Position numbers and translations under genes: made by a program. The notes under the pieces are model-generated. The model had not been told where the DNA came from, ran no database searches, and was given only the letters and a program-made list of their open reading frames with translations. 64,000 bases of DNA from Egicoccus halophilus (GTDB lineage: Bacteria; Actinomycetota; Nitriliruptoria; Nitriliruptorales; Nitriliruptoraceae), in NCBI RefSeq assembly GCF_004300825.1, contig NZ_CP036250.1:992001-1056000 (forward strand), in the 5' to 3' direction. Of this stretch, positions 17,469-26,124 are shown in pieces; positions within the stretch are counted from its first letter, which is position 1; each line of letters starts with the position of its first letter.

Positions 17469-18846
17469 GGTGAGTCCCACGTAGTGGTGTAGGAACAGGC
17501 CCGCCGAGTCCTCACGGATGTAGGCGGGCCACCGTGCGAATCTCCAAGCTCCTACACGAAGAGGTTCGACACGATGGCCCACTACGAGTCTGCCCTATCC
17601 GATCTGGCTGAGCTGCTGACCGGCACCGACGCGACGCTGGCGAGTTCGCTGGCCGACATCCTGGCCGCCGCCATGCAGGAGTTGATCGAGGCCGAACTGA
17701 CCGGCCGGATCGGCGCCGAGCACGGCGAGCGGGCCCCGACCCGCCTGGCGCAACGCAACGGGCATCGCCCGAAGCGGCTGTCCACCCCGGCGGGTGATCT
17801 CGAGGTCGCGATCCCCAAGCTGCGCAAGGGCAGCTTCTTCCCCGAGCTGCTCGAGCCGCGCCGGCGGATCGACAAGGCCCTGTGGGCGGTGATCATGACC
17901 GCCTACATCACCGGTACCTCGACCAGGAAGGTCGACGATCTGGTCAAGGCGCTCGGTTGCGACAGCGGGATCTCCAAGTCGTCGGTGAGCAGGATCTGCA
18001 AGGGCATCGACGCTGATGTCACCGCGCTACGCACCCGCCGGTTGGACCATCAGCCGTTCGTGTACGTCTGGCTCGACGCGACCTACGTCCATGTGCGCGA
18101 GGGCGGGCAGGTCGTGTCCAAGGCGGTCGTGATCGCGACCGGGCTGCGTGCTGACGGCCACCGTGAGGTCCTCGGGGTCGATGTCGGCGACTCGGAGAAC
18201 GAGACGTTCTGGACCGAGTTTCTCCGCGACCTGCGTGAGCGGGGCCTGGCCGGCGTGAAGCTGGTCATCTCCGACGCCCACGCCGGCCTCAAGGCCGCGA
18301 TCCGCAAGGTCCTGCAGGGCTCTGGCTGGCAGCGCTGCAGGGTGCACGCGATGCGCAACCTGCTCGCGGTCGCCAAGAGCCAGCAGCGGTCGGTGATCTC
18401 CGCACTGATCCGCACCATCTTCGCCCAGCCCGACCGCGACACCGCCATCGCCCAGCTGCGTCAGGTCGTCGACCAGCTCGAGAAGCTCGCCCCCACCGTG
18501 GCCGAGCGGCTCGAGGCCATGGAGACCGACCTGCTCGCCTACACCGGCTACCCGCCGGCGCACTGGTCCAAGATCTGGTCCAACAACCCGATCGAACGGC
18601 TCAACCGCGAGCTCAAGCGCCGCACCGACGTCGTGCAGATCTTCCCCAACACCGAGTCCGTCATCCGCCTCGTCGGCGCGCTGCTCGTCGAGATGAACGA
18701 CGAGATGATCGCCGCCGACCGCCGCTACATCGCCGCCGGCTCCGTGGCCGCGCTCCTCGAGGACGAGGACCGTCTACCGTCCCTGCCAGCAGCACCCCGG
18801 CACTGACAACCAACGCACGGTCCTACACCACGCCACGGGACTCCAT
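17469..18846 (+). mobile_element. IS256-family insertion sequence with target duplication
   Basis: Imperfect terminal inverted repeats share GAGTCCC and GTGGTGTAGGA. Outside them CGTGAGGTGG occurs on both sides (17459-17468 and 18847-18856). Part of this is the 8-9-bp duplication normal for the family; the tenth base may be chance. The intact transposase and perfect duplication suggest a fairly recent insertion. Confidence 0.88.
17574..18806 (+). CDS. IS256-family (mutator-type) transposase
   Basis: A full-length 410-residue DDE transposase. The catalytic Asp residues are in VYVWLDATYVHVRE and KLVISDAHAGLKAAI, and the catalytic Glu lies in the last third near NPIERLNRELKRRTDVV. The family signature CRVHAMRNLL is present. 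Length and start (ATG after a GAAGAGG-like site) are normal, so it is probably active. Confidence 0.95.
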   Translation: MAHYESALSDLAELLTGTDATLASSLADILAAAMQELIEAELTGRIGAEHGERAPTRLAQRNGHRPKRLSTPAGDLEVAIPKLRKGSFFPELLEPRRRIDKALWAVIMTAYITGTSTRKVDDLVKALGCDSGISKSSVSRICKGIDADVTALRTRRLDHQPFVYVWLDATYVHVREGGQVVSKAVVIATGLRADGHREVLGVDVGDSENETFWTEFLRDLRERGLAGVKLVISDAHAGLKAAIRKVLQGSGWQRCRVHAMRNLLAVAKSQQRSVISALIRTIFAQPDRDTAIAQLRQVVDQLEKLAPTVAERLEAMETDLLAYTGYPPAHWSKIWSNNPIERLNRELKRRTDVVQIFPNTESVIRLVGALLVEMNDEMIAADRRYIAAGSVAALLEDEDRLPSLPAAPRH

Positions 18847-19047
18847 CGTGAGGTGGACCTGACTGGCATGCGGGTTTCATTCAAGCGCTGGATCGCGGAG
18901 GAACGACTCGGGCTGTCACGCGGGACCGACCTCGTCCCCGAACTGCTCGGCCGCGTCGTCGATGAGGACGAAGCGTCGCCGGCGCTGCGCGAAGCGATGA
19001 GAACACTCGAGGCCAACCTCGCAACACGGCAGCAGTACGGACTTTGA

Positions 19048-19454
19048 ACCGTCCCAGCAGCGCTGGAGCCGCCGGCCCCACTCCAGACGGACGGACAGCG
19101 GGTGCTCCGTCACCTACAGCGGTCTATGCCACTGCCCGCTGCAGGAAGGCAAGCGCCTCGAGGTTGCTCGACTCCCCGGAGCGCGGCCAGACGAACCTGT
19201 CGACCATGTCATCCCCCTTGGCTGCCGCCGCTCAGACTGTCACCCGGCGGTGCGCTGTCCCGCAAGCGCCGTACGCTGCGTCTCCGACTGGAGAAGACCT
19301 GTGGTGGCACCGTTCCTCACCGAGTTCCTCGTCCCATTTCTGGCCTCGCGGGGTCACTTCGACGGCCCGAACAGGGGTGCAGGTACCCCTGCACCAGGCC
19401 TCTACCTGCGGAGATGCCGAGCTCGTAAGGTCGGGGGGCGAAGCGCCACGCAGT
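19048..19454. other. Gene-free stretch before right island repeat
   Basis: Frames are open by GC bias, but none has a ribosome binding site or a recognisable protein. A stem GGGGTGCAGGTACCCCTGC at about 19374-19392 is the only structure noted. I see no integrase or excisionase remnant. Confidence 0.35.
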
Positions 19455-19554
19455 CCCCCCGCTACCACGAAAAGGCCCTTCGGGGCCTTTTCGCATTCAT
19501 GGGTGCCGTATGGGTGCCATGGTTTTGGGAGGCGACGAACACGCTCCGTTACCG
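19455..19554. repeat. Right copy of island direct repeat (attR-like)
   Basis: It repeats CCCCCGCTACCA, the TTCG terminator (19468-19493) and the flank with doubled ATGGGTGCC. The 42-base core 19456-19497 is identical to the left copy; the rest is about 90% identical. No tRNA body precedes it, so this is the displaced 3' end expected at the far side of an integrated element. Confidence 0.75.
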
Positions 19555-19948
19555 CCGGTCTGGGGGCGGCGTGTGGTGTCCCGGGACGTAGTTGAGGCAT
19601 TGGCTCCGGTACCCGGGTTACAGGTCACGGACGCGGTTCCGGTTCCTGTGCGACGGTGGCTGTGCGACACCTGGGGACGGTTTGGCTCGGCTTGCTTGAC
19701 GTCATCGACGTCGAGAGTCCGTTCTGCAGGACACCGAAAAGCCCTTCGCCGCCTCCTCTGATCTCAGGCGTGTAAGGGTTCAGCTGCGCGACGAGCATCG
19801 CTCCGTCGCGCAGCGCCCCGCACGATCGCTGGCGGCCGACCCAGCGGTGAGCCCGACTTGGTCTCCTCGTTGGGGTACAACCACTTCCGCCGCCAGTAAG
19901 TCGGTCCATGCTTGCATCTTCAGGCGTGCGATCTTCACCGGCTAGGGC
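19555..19948. other. Gene-free stretch at the start of the second island part
   Basis: No supported gene. Short open frames on both strands lack start signals or family resemblance. From about 19880 onward the sequence becomes noticeably less GC-rich than the chromosome, marking entry into foreign DNA. Confidence 0.35.
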
Positions 19949-20710
19949 TCATGCCGGCGACTCGAGTAAGTCCGCTCGGCGGTTGTTCCAGTCGACCCAC
20001 GTCACATCACTCTCTGGCGCGAAGTCCGCAGGCGCCGGCGACGGACAAACAATGAACCGGCAGTGCGCTCCGCTAGGGCCCTCGACTTGACGCGCGAGAC
20101 GCTGGTGCTGCCGAAGCTTGTCACTGCGTATGGTGACTGCAGAGAGGACGGTGGCGATGCAGCTGATGCCATCGAGCGAGACCCAGCGAACATGAGGCAC
20201 AGGGCTCTCCGCAATCTGGACTTCCGAACAGCCGCTGCTCTCTAGCCACGCGGCGAGCGATCCTGCACTCAACTCAACGCCGTCAGAGTCGTCGTGCCGG
20301 TGGGCGCGCACGTTCGCATCTGCCGAGCCGACGTGAAATGGGTCCCTGAGGACAGGCGGATGAGCGCGCGAGTCGCGATCCGATGATACTTCCGTTAGCC
20401 GTTCGATCTGATACGCGAGACGTTGTGACAGGTCCGCTGTGAGCGACCGAATCTCGGCGAGAGCTGTTTGTGTCTGCTGATTTAGGTCAGCATTGGCCGC
20501 CTGCTGCTGGGAAGCAGCGAAGAACTGAGCTAGCGCGATCATCAGCTGCGAGAGCAGGCTAACGACCGCGAGGACGAGCGCCACAACCGCGAGAACGTCA
20601 GCGTCCCTGGTCCGCAGGACAACCACGAGCGCAAGGGCGAGCCCTGCCGAAGCCGTGAGCCCTGCCACGGCTACGCCAAACCACGTGACCGGTGCGTTGC
20701 CGTTTCCCAC
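19949..20710 (-). CDS. Two-helix membrane protein with coiled coil, unknown
   Basis: A 253-residue protein not recognised as any family. The GTG at 20710 is preceded by AGGGGG. Two transmembrane segments sit at the N-terminus (WFGVAVAGLTASAGLALALV and VLAVVALVLAVVSLLSQLMI). A predicted coiled coil follows (TQTALAEIRSLTADLSQRLA), then a ~120-residue soluble C-terminal region. The likely topology is membrane-anchored with a cytosolic tail. It is divergent from the GIY-YIG/DGQHR pair with only 77 bases between starts, so the three may share regulation. Base composition is lower in GC than the chromosome. A membrane effector or anchor for the pair is a guess. Confidence 0.55.
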   Translation of the reverse strand: MGNGNAPVTWFGVAVAGLTASAGLALALVVVLRTRDADVLAVVALVLAVVSLLSQLMIALAQFFAASQQQAANADLNQQTQTALAEIRSLTADLSQRLAYQIERLTEVSSDRDSRAHPPVLRDPFHVGSADANVRAHRHDDSDGVELSAGSLAAWLESSGCSEVQIAESPVPHVRWVSLDGISCIATVLSAVTIRSDKLRQHQRLARQVEGPSGAHCRFIVCPSPAPADFAPESDVTWVDWNNRRADLLESPA

Positions 20711-20787
20711 GGCGCCCCCTGCGTGCAATCGAAATCGGACGGCTAGGCTACTCAGCGGCAACCGGCCCTAGAAGGAACCCTGCACTG

Positions 20788-21471
20788 GTGCCCATCCCGG
20801 ACGGAATTTTCCTCGGCAACGGCGCCCGTACCGACGATGCGCCGGAGTCGCCGGGCGTCTACGCGTGGTTCGTCCACACTCGGCCAGGGCGAGAAGACTG
20901 GGACAAGGCTCCAAGTGTGGGAGGCGAGAATGTTGGACAGCAGCGATTCATCGCCTTTCTGAGGGCGCTCATGCGTCCGCACTCTGACGAGACACTCACC
21001 GTGTCGATGCAGGGCAGCTTTGGGCAACAGTGGACGGGAGAGGTGCGGACGGGAATCGACGAATCGGACATGCCTGAAGATGGCGACCGATACCTGTCCG
21101 TCGTCAGCCAGGATGCCCAACAACGGCGACGTTTGCTCGAAGCTGCGCACATGTTGACACCAATCTTTTCGCCACCGATCTATATCGGCGCGACGGACCG
21201 CCCCTTGCGAACACGTCTGACCGAACACATGGTCGAACTCGATCGGCTCACCTCCGGAAGTGCCGACGGGGGCGACGGCGCCTCGACAACCACAGAAGGA
21301 AAGTTCGCAATACGGGCGGCGCTAGCAGATCTCGCCCCAGAGTCGCTGACGTATGCCTGCATGCCGATGCTGCCGGTTGCCGGTGAAAGCCCAGAACAGT
21401 TTCGCAGATTGGTGTTCTCGCTGGAGCACTACTTGAACCGCAGCTGGCGACCGTCGATGGGACGAAAGTGA
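20788..21471 (+). CDS. GIY-YIG-like nuclease with a large insertion
   Basis: A 227-residue protein. GVYAW at 23-27 and IYIGAT at 131-136 match the two GIY-YIG strands. R142 in LRTRLTEH fits the conserved Arg, E213 in LEHYL the metal-binding Glu, and N217 the following polar residue. In standard GIY-YIG domains GIY and YIG are about ten residues apart; here ~105 residues separate them, so either the domain has a large insertion or only the second half is a true match. The GTG start has GAAGGA about 11 bases upstream. The stop overlaps the DGQHR gene (TGATG), giving tight coupling. Proposed role: DNA cleavage guided by its DGQHR partner. Confidence 0.6.
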   Translation: MPIPDGIFLGNGARTDDAPESPGVYAWFVHTRPGREDWDKAPSVGGENVGQQRFIAFLRALMRPHSDETLTVSMQGSFGQQWTGEVRTGIDESDMPEDGDRYLSVVSQDAQQRRRLLEAAHMLTPIFSPPIYIGATDRPLRTRLTEHMVELDRLTSGSADGGDGASTTTEGKFAIRAALADLAPESLTYACMPMLPVAGESPEQFRRLVFSLEHYLNRSWRPSMGRK

Positions 21472-23642
21472 TGTCAGATAGCGTATTTGGACTCTCGGTG
21501 GAACGCTATCAGTATACCGAAGAGGTATCCGGAAGATTTGGCAGCTTCTCGAGCGCTAGTGGACGGGTAAGCTACTTACTGACAAGTGCAAAAATTGGTC
21601 AGGCCGGGGCAAGTCAGTCCACGTCGCTAACCGAACATCTTAGGCCTGTCCGGGAAGTATTGCCCGTCAGCCGCATGAACTTCAATCAGTTGTTGCAGCG
21701 AGATATCGATGATCATCGCGTTGCTACACAGATGATTCCCTATCTCTTTCGGAACCCGTTGCAGAACACTCCGTCGTTCTTCCCACCGATCCTCGCGGTC
21801 ATCCTACCCATAACAAGAACAGCGCACTCGGGCTACTTTCCTGATGTCGTCGGAGATCCGGCGACATCCGTTGAGGTCGAAGGCGGCCAATGGCGTCGTG
21901 AGGAATACGGAGAGTTTTTCCGCGTAGATCGCCTGCTTGACGGCGACGGCCAGGAACACTTCTCCCGCTATGCGAGACTCAGTTGGCATCGGCGCAATGC
22001 GTCACTGGTCGTTCTAGATGGTCAGCACCGTGCGATGGCGCTACTTGCGATTCATCGGACCGTCAACGATCTTTGGGCCACTGATTCTCAAGCTGACTTG
22101 TACAGGCATTTCTATGAGGAGCCTGTGAGACGTCTCATGGCCACCGGTCTTCCAGAGGATCTCGAGATACCGGTCGCCTTGTGCTGGTTTCCGGAAGTAC
22201 GGGGAGCCGATTCAGATCCGGTCGCCGTGGCGCGCCGCGTATTTGTGGACGTGAATCAGACCGCTCGTCCACCGAGCGAAGCGCGATTGATCCTTTTGTC
22301 GGACGACAACTTGATTCACATCTTCGTACGCGCGACTCTTAATGAGCTACGCGGTGAAGCCGATGAATCGGAGTCATATTCGGTGCCGTTGTACGCAATA
22401 GACTACGATAATCCTGAAACCCAAACACGCACGGCCCGATGGACCGTGCTGACCACTGTTGGAATTCTGAACGAGCTTCTCGATCGAGTGATTCATGGGC
22501 CACCGAAAGTCATCGAACGCCTTGACGTGAGTTATGGGCGGGGCCGCGGGAGGGACGCGCCCCGCGAGGCTCGCTTCCGGGCACAGCTTGGTGTCTCAGA
22601 GTGGCCTATCGAAGTAATTGAAGGCGAGCGAATCTTCCGCAGATCCAGTGTCACGGCCACGCACTTCCCATCGAGTCGGCGTAGCGATCTCGAATCGGCC
22701 TACCTCGCAGGCTGGGGCACGTCGACGCTGCGGCTCTTCTCCGAGGTGATGCCCTACAGGGCGCACGTGGACGCCCTTCGCCAGATGCGCGGCGCCTGGG
22801 GGCCTGCCGGTACCGAGGTTGAAGGGCTGGCGAAGGAAGCTGTTTTCGAGGGTGTGGGCATGTACTGGGTGCTCAAGGACTCGCACGACTATTACACCAC
22901 TCGCTTCGGAAGCAGGGATGTTCCAGACTCTGCCCAGGAACTCGTTGCGGCATGGAACCTTCTTCGTCAGAAGGAGAAAGAGTTCGGTCGCCTGCGCGCG
23001 ACTTCCCTAGGTCGTTCGGAGCTCTCTGACGAAGCGGTGCTCTCCTGCAACCGCATGTACGACGTTTACCGGACCGCGGCGTGCCAGCTCGGCATGCTCC
23101 TCGCGGTGGCAACCATCGCAGATCGGGCTGGTGCTTACGGTGATTCGATAGTCGCGGTTGCGAACGATTTCATTGCCGGTGTAAACGGCTACTTTTCGGC
23201 CGATGCGTCGTCCTTTCCGGACGCCCCGTGGACTGTGATGAGCTCTCGCGTTGATGACGCGGTGAACCGCATCACCGACATGAACACCCCTCGAGGTGTC
23301 GAGTTTAGATACTTCTGGTTGGAGGTTCTTGCCGCAGGAATGCGGTCATCGTCGGATTCGCGTTTGAGCGAGATCGATATCCCCGCGCTTGTTGGTGAAG
23401 CTCGCGTGGGCTACTTCTCGTATCGCGTAAAGGAACGCGACGCTGAGTTGCGGAGGCTGGATCCTCTCCTCACTCGTGACGACGCAAGCCAGAGGGCTCG
23501 TGACGAGGTTCGTGCGGAGCTGCGGGCGGGTCTAGAAGCGTGGTTTGGCGTATCCAGTGAGCAGTTCGCCGCATGGTGGTCTGCCACGGAGGAACTTCCT
23601 CGCGACGACGAAGCCCAAGAGTCAGAGGACGAGGATGCCTAA
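21471..23642 (+). CDS. DGQHR-domain protein (DndB/SspE-like N-terminus)
   Basis: A 723-residue protein with the sequence LVVLDGQHRAMALLAIH (DGQHR at 183-187). This motif marks DndB, the phosphorothioation regulator, and the sensor half of SspE; in the latter it is linked to nucleotide hydrolysis and phosphorothioate sensing. The following VFVDVNQTARPPSEARLILL is also typical of DGQHR proteins. The C-terminal ~350 residues are helical, and I see no HNH/DUF1524 nuclease signature, unlike SspE. GC content is well below that of the neighbours and a TTA leucine codon is present (around residue 36), so it was acquired separately. It is co-translated with the GIY-YIG gene and sits just upstream of the sulfur-modification operon. 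Confidence 0.75.
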   Translation: MSDSVFGLSVERYQYTEEVSGRFGSFSSASGRVSYLLTSAKIGQAGASQSTSLTEHLRPVREVLPVSRMNFNQLLQRDIDDHRVATQMIPYLFRNPLQNTPSFFPPILAVILPITRTAHSGYFPDVVGDPATSVEVEGGQWRREEYGEFFRVDRLLDGDGQEHFSRYARLSWHRRNASLVVLDGQHRAMALLAIHRTVNDLWATDSQADLYRHFYEEPVRRLMATGLPEDLEIPVALCWFPEVRGADSDPVAVARRVFVDVNQTARPPSEARLILLSDDNLIHIFVRATLNELRGEADESESYSVPLYAIDYDNPETQTRTARWTVLTTVGILNELLDRVIHGPPKVIERLDVSYGRGRGRDAPREARFRAQLGVSEWPIEVIEGERIFRRSSVTATHFPSSRRSDLESAYLAGWGTSTLRLFSEVMPYRAHVDALRQMRGAWGPAGTEVEGLAKEAVFEGVGMYWVLKDSHDYYTTRFGSRDVPDSAQELVAAWNLLRQKEKEFGRLRATSLGRSELSDEAVLSCNRMYDVYRTAACQLGMLLAVATIADRAGAYGDSIVAVANDFIAGVNGYFSADASSFPDAPWTVMSSRVDDAVNRITDMNTPRGVEFRYFWLEVLAAGMRSSSDSRLSEIDIPALVGEARVGYFSYRVKERDAELRRLDPLLTRDDASQRARDEVRAELRAGLEAWFGVSSEQFAAWWSATEELPRDDEAQESEDEDA

Positions 23643-23917
23643 CTGCGCGGGCGAGGCGCGAGCGTGACGTGAGCTCAGTGTGCCGGTCGAGTCCGAAGGG
23701 CCGTACTCGACAGCTGCGTTGGTCCTGAAGGCCCCCGAGGAACGTGCCTAGGCACCTTGCGTGCGGCCGGGCTCGTACGGTCCGGAGCGGAGCCGTGTGC
23801 CTTGGCGCGTCGGAGAGGAGCCGTCCAGAGGCGACGACGCGGCTTGCGGATGTCGCCGGGTAGCCGGTTAGGGACAGATTCGGTGCACGGTGTCAGGCAC
23901 CTAGTACGGTCCGGTGC
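23643..23917 (+). promoter_or_regulatory. Leader of the ssp operon with 11-bp direct repeat
   Basis: There is no gene in these 275 bases. GTACGGTCCGG occurs at 23775-23785 and again at 23904-23914, the second copy ending three bases before the sspA start codon. Spaced copies of a palindrome-like 11-mer upstream of an operon fit a regulator site, but the regulator is unknown. Confidence 0.35.
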
Positions 23918-25066
23918 GTGGGTATCTACCTCGACAACAATGCAACCACGCCGGTAGATCCGGCCGTGGTTGATGCCATCTTGCCTCATTTCACATCCGG
24001 GTTCGGCAACGCCGCTTCAACGCACCCACGTGGTCGCAGGGCTGCAGCGACGGTTGAGACCGCTCGCGACGACGTCGCCGATGCCCTGGGCGTCGACTCG
24101 CGGCGGGTCGTCTGGACCTCCGGCTCGACCGAGGCGCTCAACACCGCCTTGAAGGGCCTAGGGCGGACTCGCGGAGCTCGGGACCAGCTGATCGTCGGCG
24201 CCACTGAACACAAGGCCGTCCTTGACGTCGCGGAGTGGCTCGCAGCAACGGATGGCGTCGACGTCTTGACCGTCGCGCCGCGCCCGGACGGGGTTGTGGA
24301 CCTCGATGCCCTATGCGCGGCAGTGACGGACCGAACGTTCGCCGTCGCCGTCATGGCAGCCAACAACGAGACGGGCGTCATCAACCCAGTCGGCGAGGTG
24401 GCCGAGATCGCTCGGCGGGTCGGCGCTGCGTACGTTTGCGACGCGACGCAGGTGCCCGGCAAGTGTTCGCTCGACCTTGGTGTCGCAGACATCCTCGCCG
24501 TCTCGGCGCACAAGGTCTACGGTCCCCAAGGGATCGGAGCGCTCGTGGCTCCGCGGCCTGGCAGTCAGTTCAAGCTGGAGCCGCTGCTGCATGGCGGGGG
24601 GCACGAGCGAGGGCTTCGTTCGGGGACCCTCAACCTCCCGGGTATCGTCGGCTTCGCGGCCGCACTCGAGCTCGCTCAACGGCGCATCGACTCCGACCTA
24701 CCTCGGATGGCGCAGCTCCGCGATCGACTCGAGGTGGGTCTCGCCAGCCGACTCGGCGGTGTCACAGTCCACGGCAAGGATGCACCGCGCCTACCGAACA
24801 CATCCAACGTCAGGATCGAGGGCGTGGACGCCGACGCGATGGTTGTCAACACACCGGCTGTCGCCTTCTCCTCGGGCTCGGCCTGCACTGCGGCAGTTCC
24901 AACCCCGTCGCACGTCCTCACCGCGATGGGCCTGCCGACCGAAGCAGCGGAGGAGAGCATCCGCCTGTCCGTGGGTCGGTACACAACCGAAGAAGAGGTC
25001 GATCGGGCGATCGAGCTACTCGCTACTTCCGCCGAACGCCTCCGCGAACTGAATGGAGCTGCCTAG
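23918..25066 (+). CDS. sspA: Cysteine desulfurase of DNA phosphorothioation (SspA/DndA)
   Basis: A PLP-dependent NifS/IscS-type enzyme of 382 residues that takes sulfur from cysteine as an enzyme persulfide. Visible features: the N-terminal YLDNNATTPVDP, the PLP lysine K199 in SAHKVYGP, and active-site C323 in FSSGSACTAAVP, a short loop like that of group II/DndA enzymes. The GTG start is the first codon giving the family N-terminus. The stop shares one base with the next start, so it leads a four-gene operon with DUF4007, ATPase and PP-loop genes. That context separates it from Fe-S housekeeping desulfurases. Confidence 0.9.
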   Translation: MGIYLDNNATTPVDPAVVDAILPHFTSGFGNAASTHPRGRRAAATVETARDDVADALGVDSRRVVWTSGSTEALNTALKGLGRTRGARDQLIVGATEHKAVLDVAEWLAATDGVDVLTVAPRPDGVVDLDALCAAVTDRTFAVAVMAANNETGVINPVGEVAEIARRVGAAYVCDATQVPGKCSLDLGVADILAVSAHKVYGPQGIGALVAPRPGSQFKLEPLLHGGGHERGLRSGTLNLPGIVGFAAALELAQRRIDSDLPRMAQLRDRLEVGLASRLGGVTVHGKDAPRLPNTSNVRIEGVDADAMVVNTPAVAFSSGSACTAAVPTPSHVLTAMGLPTEAAEESIRLSVGRYTTEEEVDRAIELLATSAERLRELNGAA

Positions 25067-26124
25067 TGAGCGTCGCCATCAAGCAGTCACTTCACGCGAC
25101 CTTCGGACGGCACGAGACCTTCACGCCCCGTTACAGCTGGCTCAAGCGGGGCTATGACGCCGTCGCGGATCCGGACTACCTAACAGACCTCCGTGCGCGC
25201 GACGGGGAGTACATCTTCAACGACGATGACGCTCACCACCGCCTCGGCGTCGGGAAGAACCAGGCCCGCTCGATCAGGTTCTGGCTACAAGCCTTCCGGC
25301 TCATCGAGGAACAGAAGGTTCCCGGCCGCCGCGCACCGGCTGGCGAGCCCACGATCCTTGGCCAGTCCCTCCTGGACACTGTGTCCGGGCTCGACCCCTG
25401 GTTGGAGGACACTGGTACCTGGTGGTTGCTCCACTGGATGGCACTTTCTCCGGGCGGCTACTTGCCCGTATGGTGGACTGCCTTCCACACGTTCCCCGCG
25501 GTTGAGTTCACGATCGAACAGCTTCTCGAGCACGTGCAAGCTCAGGTCGAGACGACCTCGACGTGGAATCAGCCGAAGCCGGCACATCGCGGCACGGTGA
25601 AGAAGGACGTGCTGGCCCTGCTGCGCGCGTATGCCGGTACGTCTGGTTCGCGTAGGCGGGACGCGCTTGATGACGATCTCGACGCTCCGCTCGTTCCGCT
25701 CACTCTCATTCGAGAGACGGACGAGATCGGCCGCTTCCGCTTCGGTGTCGGCCCGAAGCCGGGGCTTCCAGCGGCCGTCGCAGCGTTCGCGTGTCTCGAC
25801 TTCCTGTCGCGCACGGGAAACACCGCCCGACAAGTGCTGGTGGCCACGCTTGCCAGCGAGCAGGGGGGGCCGGGGCGGGCGCTGAAGCTGACGGAGCGCG
25901 ATCTTGCTGACCTGCTTGCTCAGGCGGCGGAAGAGGCGCCCGGCCTAATCGGGATGGTGAATACCGGCGGCTCCGAGGCCCTGGCGGTTATAGGAGACGA
26001 GTCGTTTGGACTAGTCGCGGCACGCGTGCTTCATGCTCACTACCGACGGCTCGGCGCCTCATCACCGGAGCCGGAAACGCCGTACCTGCCGAGTGCGCAG
26101 TTCCATCTCGGAGACTGGACATGA
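25066..26124 (+). CDS. sspB: DUF4007 protein, SspB-type nickase
   Basis: A 352-residue DUF4007 family protein. The N-terminus SLHATFGRHETFTPRYSWL is the family hallmark (the FxRHETF-like start), followed by LGVGKNQARSIRFW. In SspABCD systems the DUF4007 member, SspB, is described as a nicking component needed for phosphorothioate insertion; I rely on memory for that. The central and C-terminal parts are helical with no obvious nuclease motif. It overlaps its neighbours at both ends (TAGTG and ATGA), so stoichiometric translation is expected. It presumably acts on DNA in complex with SspC and SspD. Confidence 0.82.
   Translation: MSVAIKQSLHATFGRHETFTPRYSWLKRGYDAVADPDYLTDLRARDGEYIFNDDDAHHRLGVGKNQARSIRFWLQAFRLIEEQKVPGRRAPAGEPTILGQSLLDTVSGLDPWLEDTGTWWLLHWMALSPGGYLPVWWTAFHTFPAVEFTIEQLLEHVQAQVETTSTWNQPKPAHRGTVKKDVLALLRAYAGTSGSRRRDALDDDLDAPLVPLTLIRETDEIGRFRFGVGPKPGLPAAVAAFACLDFLSRTGNTARQVLVATLASEQGGPGRALKLTERDLADLLAQAAEEAPGLIGMVNTGGSEALAVIGDESFGLVAARVLHAHYRRLGASSPEPETPYLPSAQFHLGDWT

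Larger units (their letters stand above)
17123..19047 (+). pseudogene. TOPRIM-like gene fragment split by an IS256 element
   Basis: The reading frame enters from the IS21 end (LRGAKNVRAIVDSEFLGRLG, MPLFALLDNVR) and runs to 17468. It is interrupted by the IS256-family element and resumes in frame from 18857 to the TGA at 19047 (DLTGMRVSFKRWIAEERLGL ...). Deleting 17469-18856 (the element plus one 10-bp duplication copy) restores a continuous ~180-codon C-terminal segment. The LGMPLFALLDN stretch resembles the acidic TOPRIM strand of OLD-type nucleases; this is resemblance only. The N-terminal part was lost at the IS21 junction. Confidence 0.6.

Noticed and set aside
19696-19760. Third copy of the att-like repeat (ACCGAAAAGCCCTTCG)
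   Set aside because: Only a short partial match; no CCA tail, tetraloop stem or flank similarity.
21471-23642. Calling the DGQHR protein SspE outright
   Set aside because: I see no DUF1524/HNH nuclease motif in its C-terminal half; only the DGQHR part is shared.
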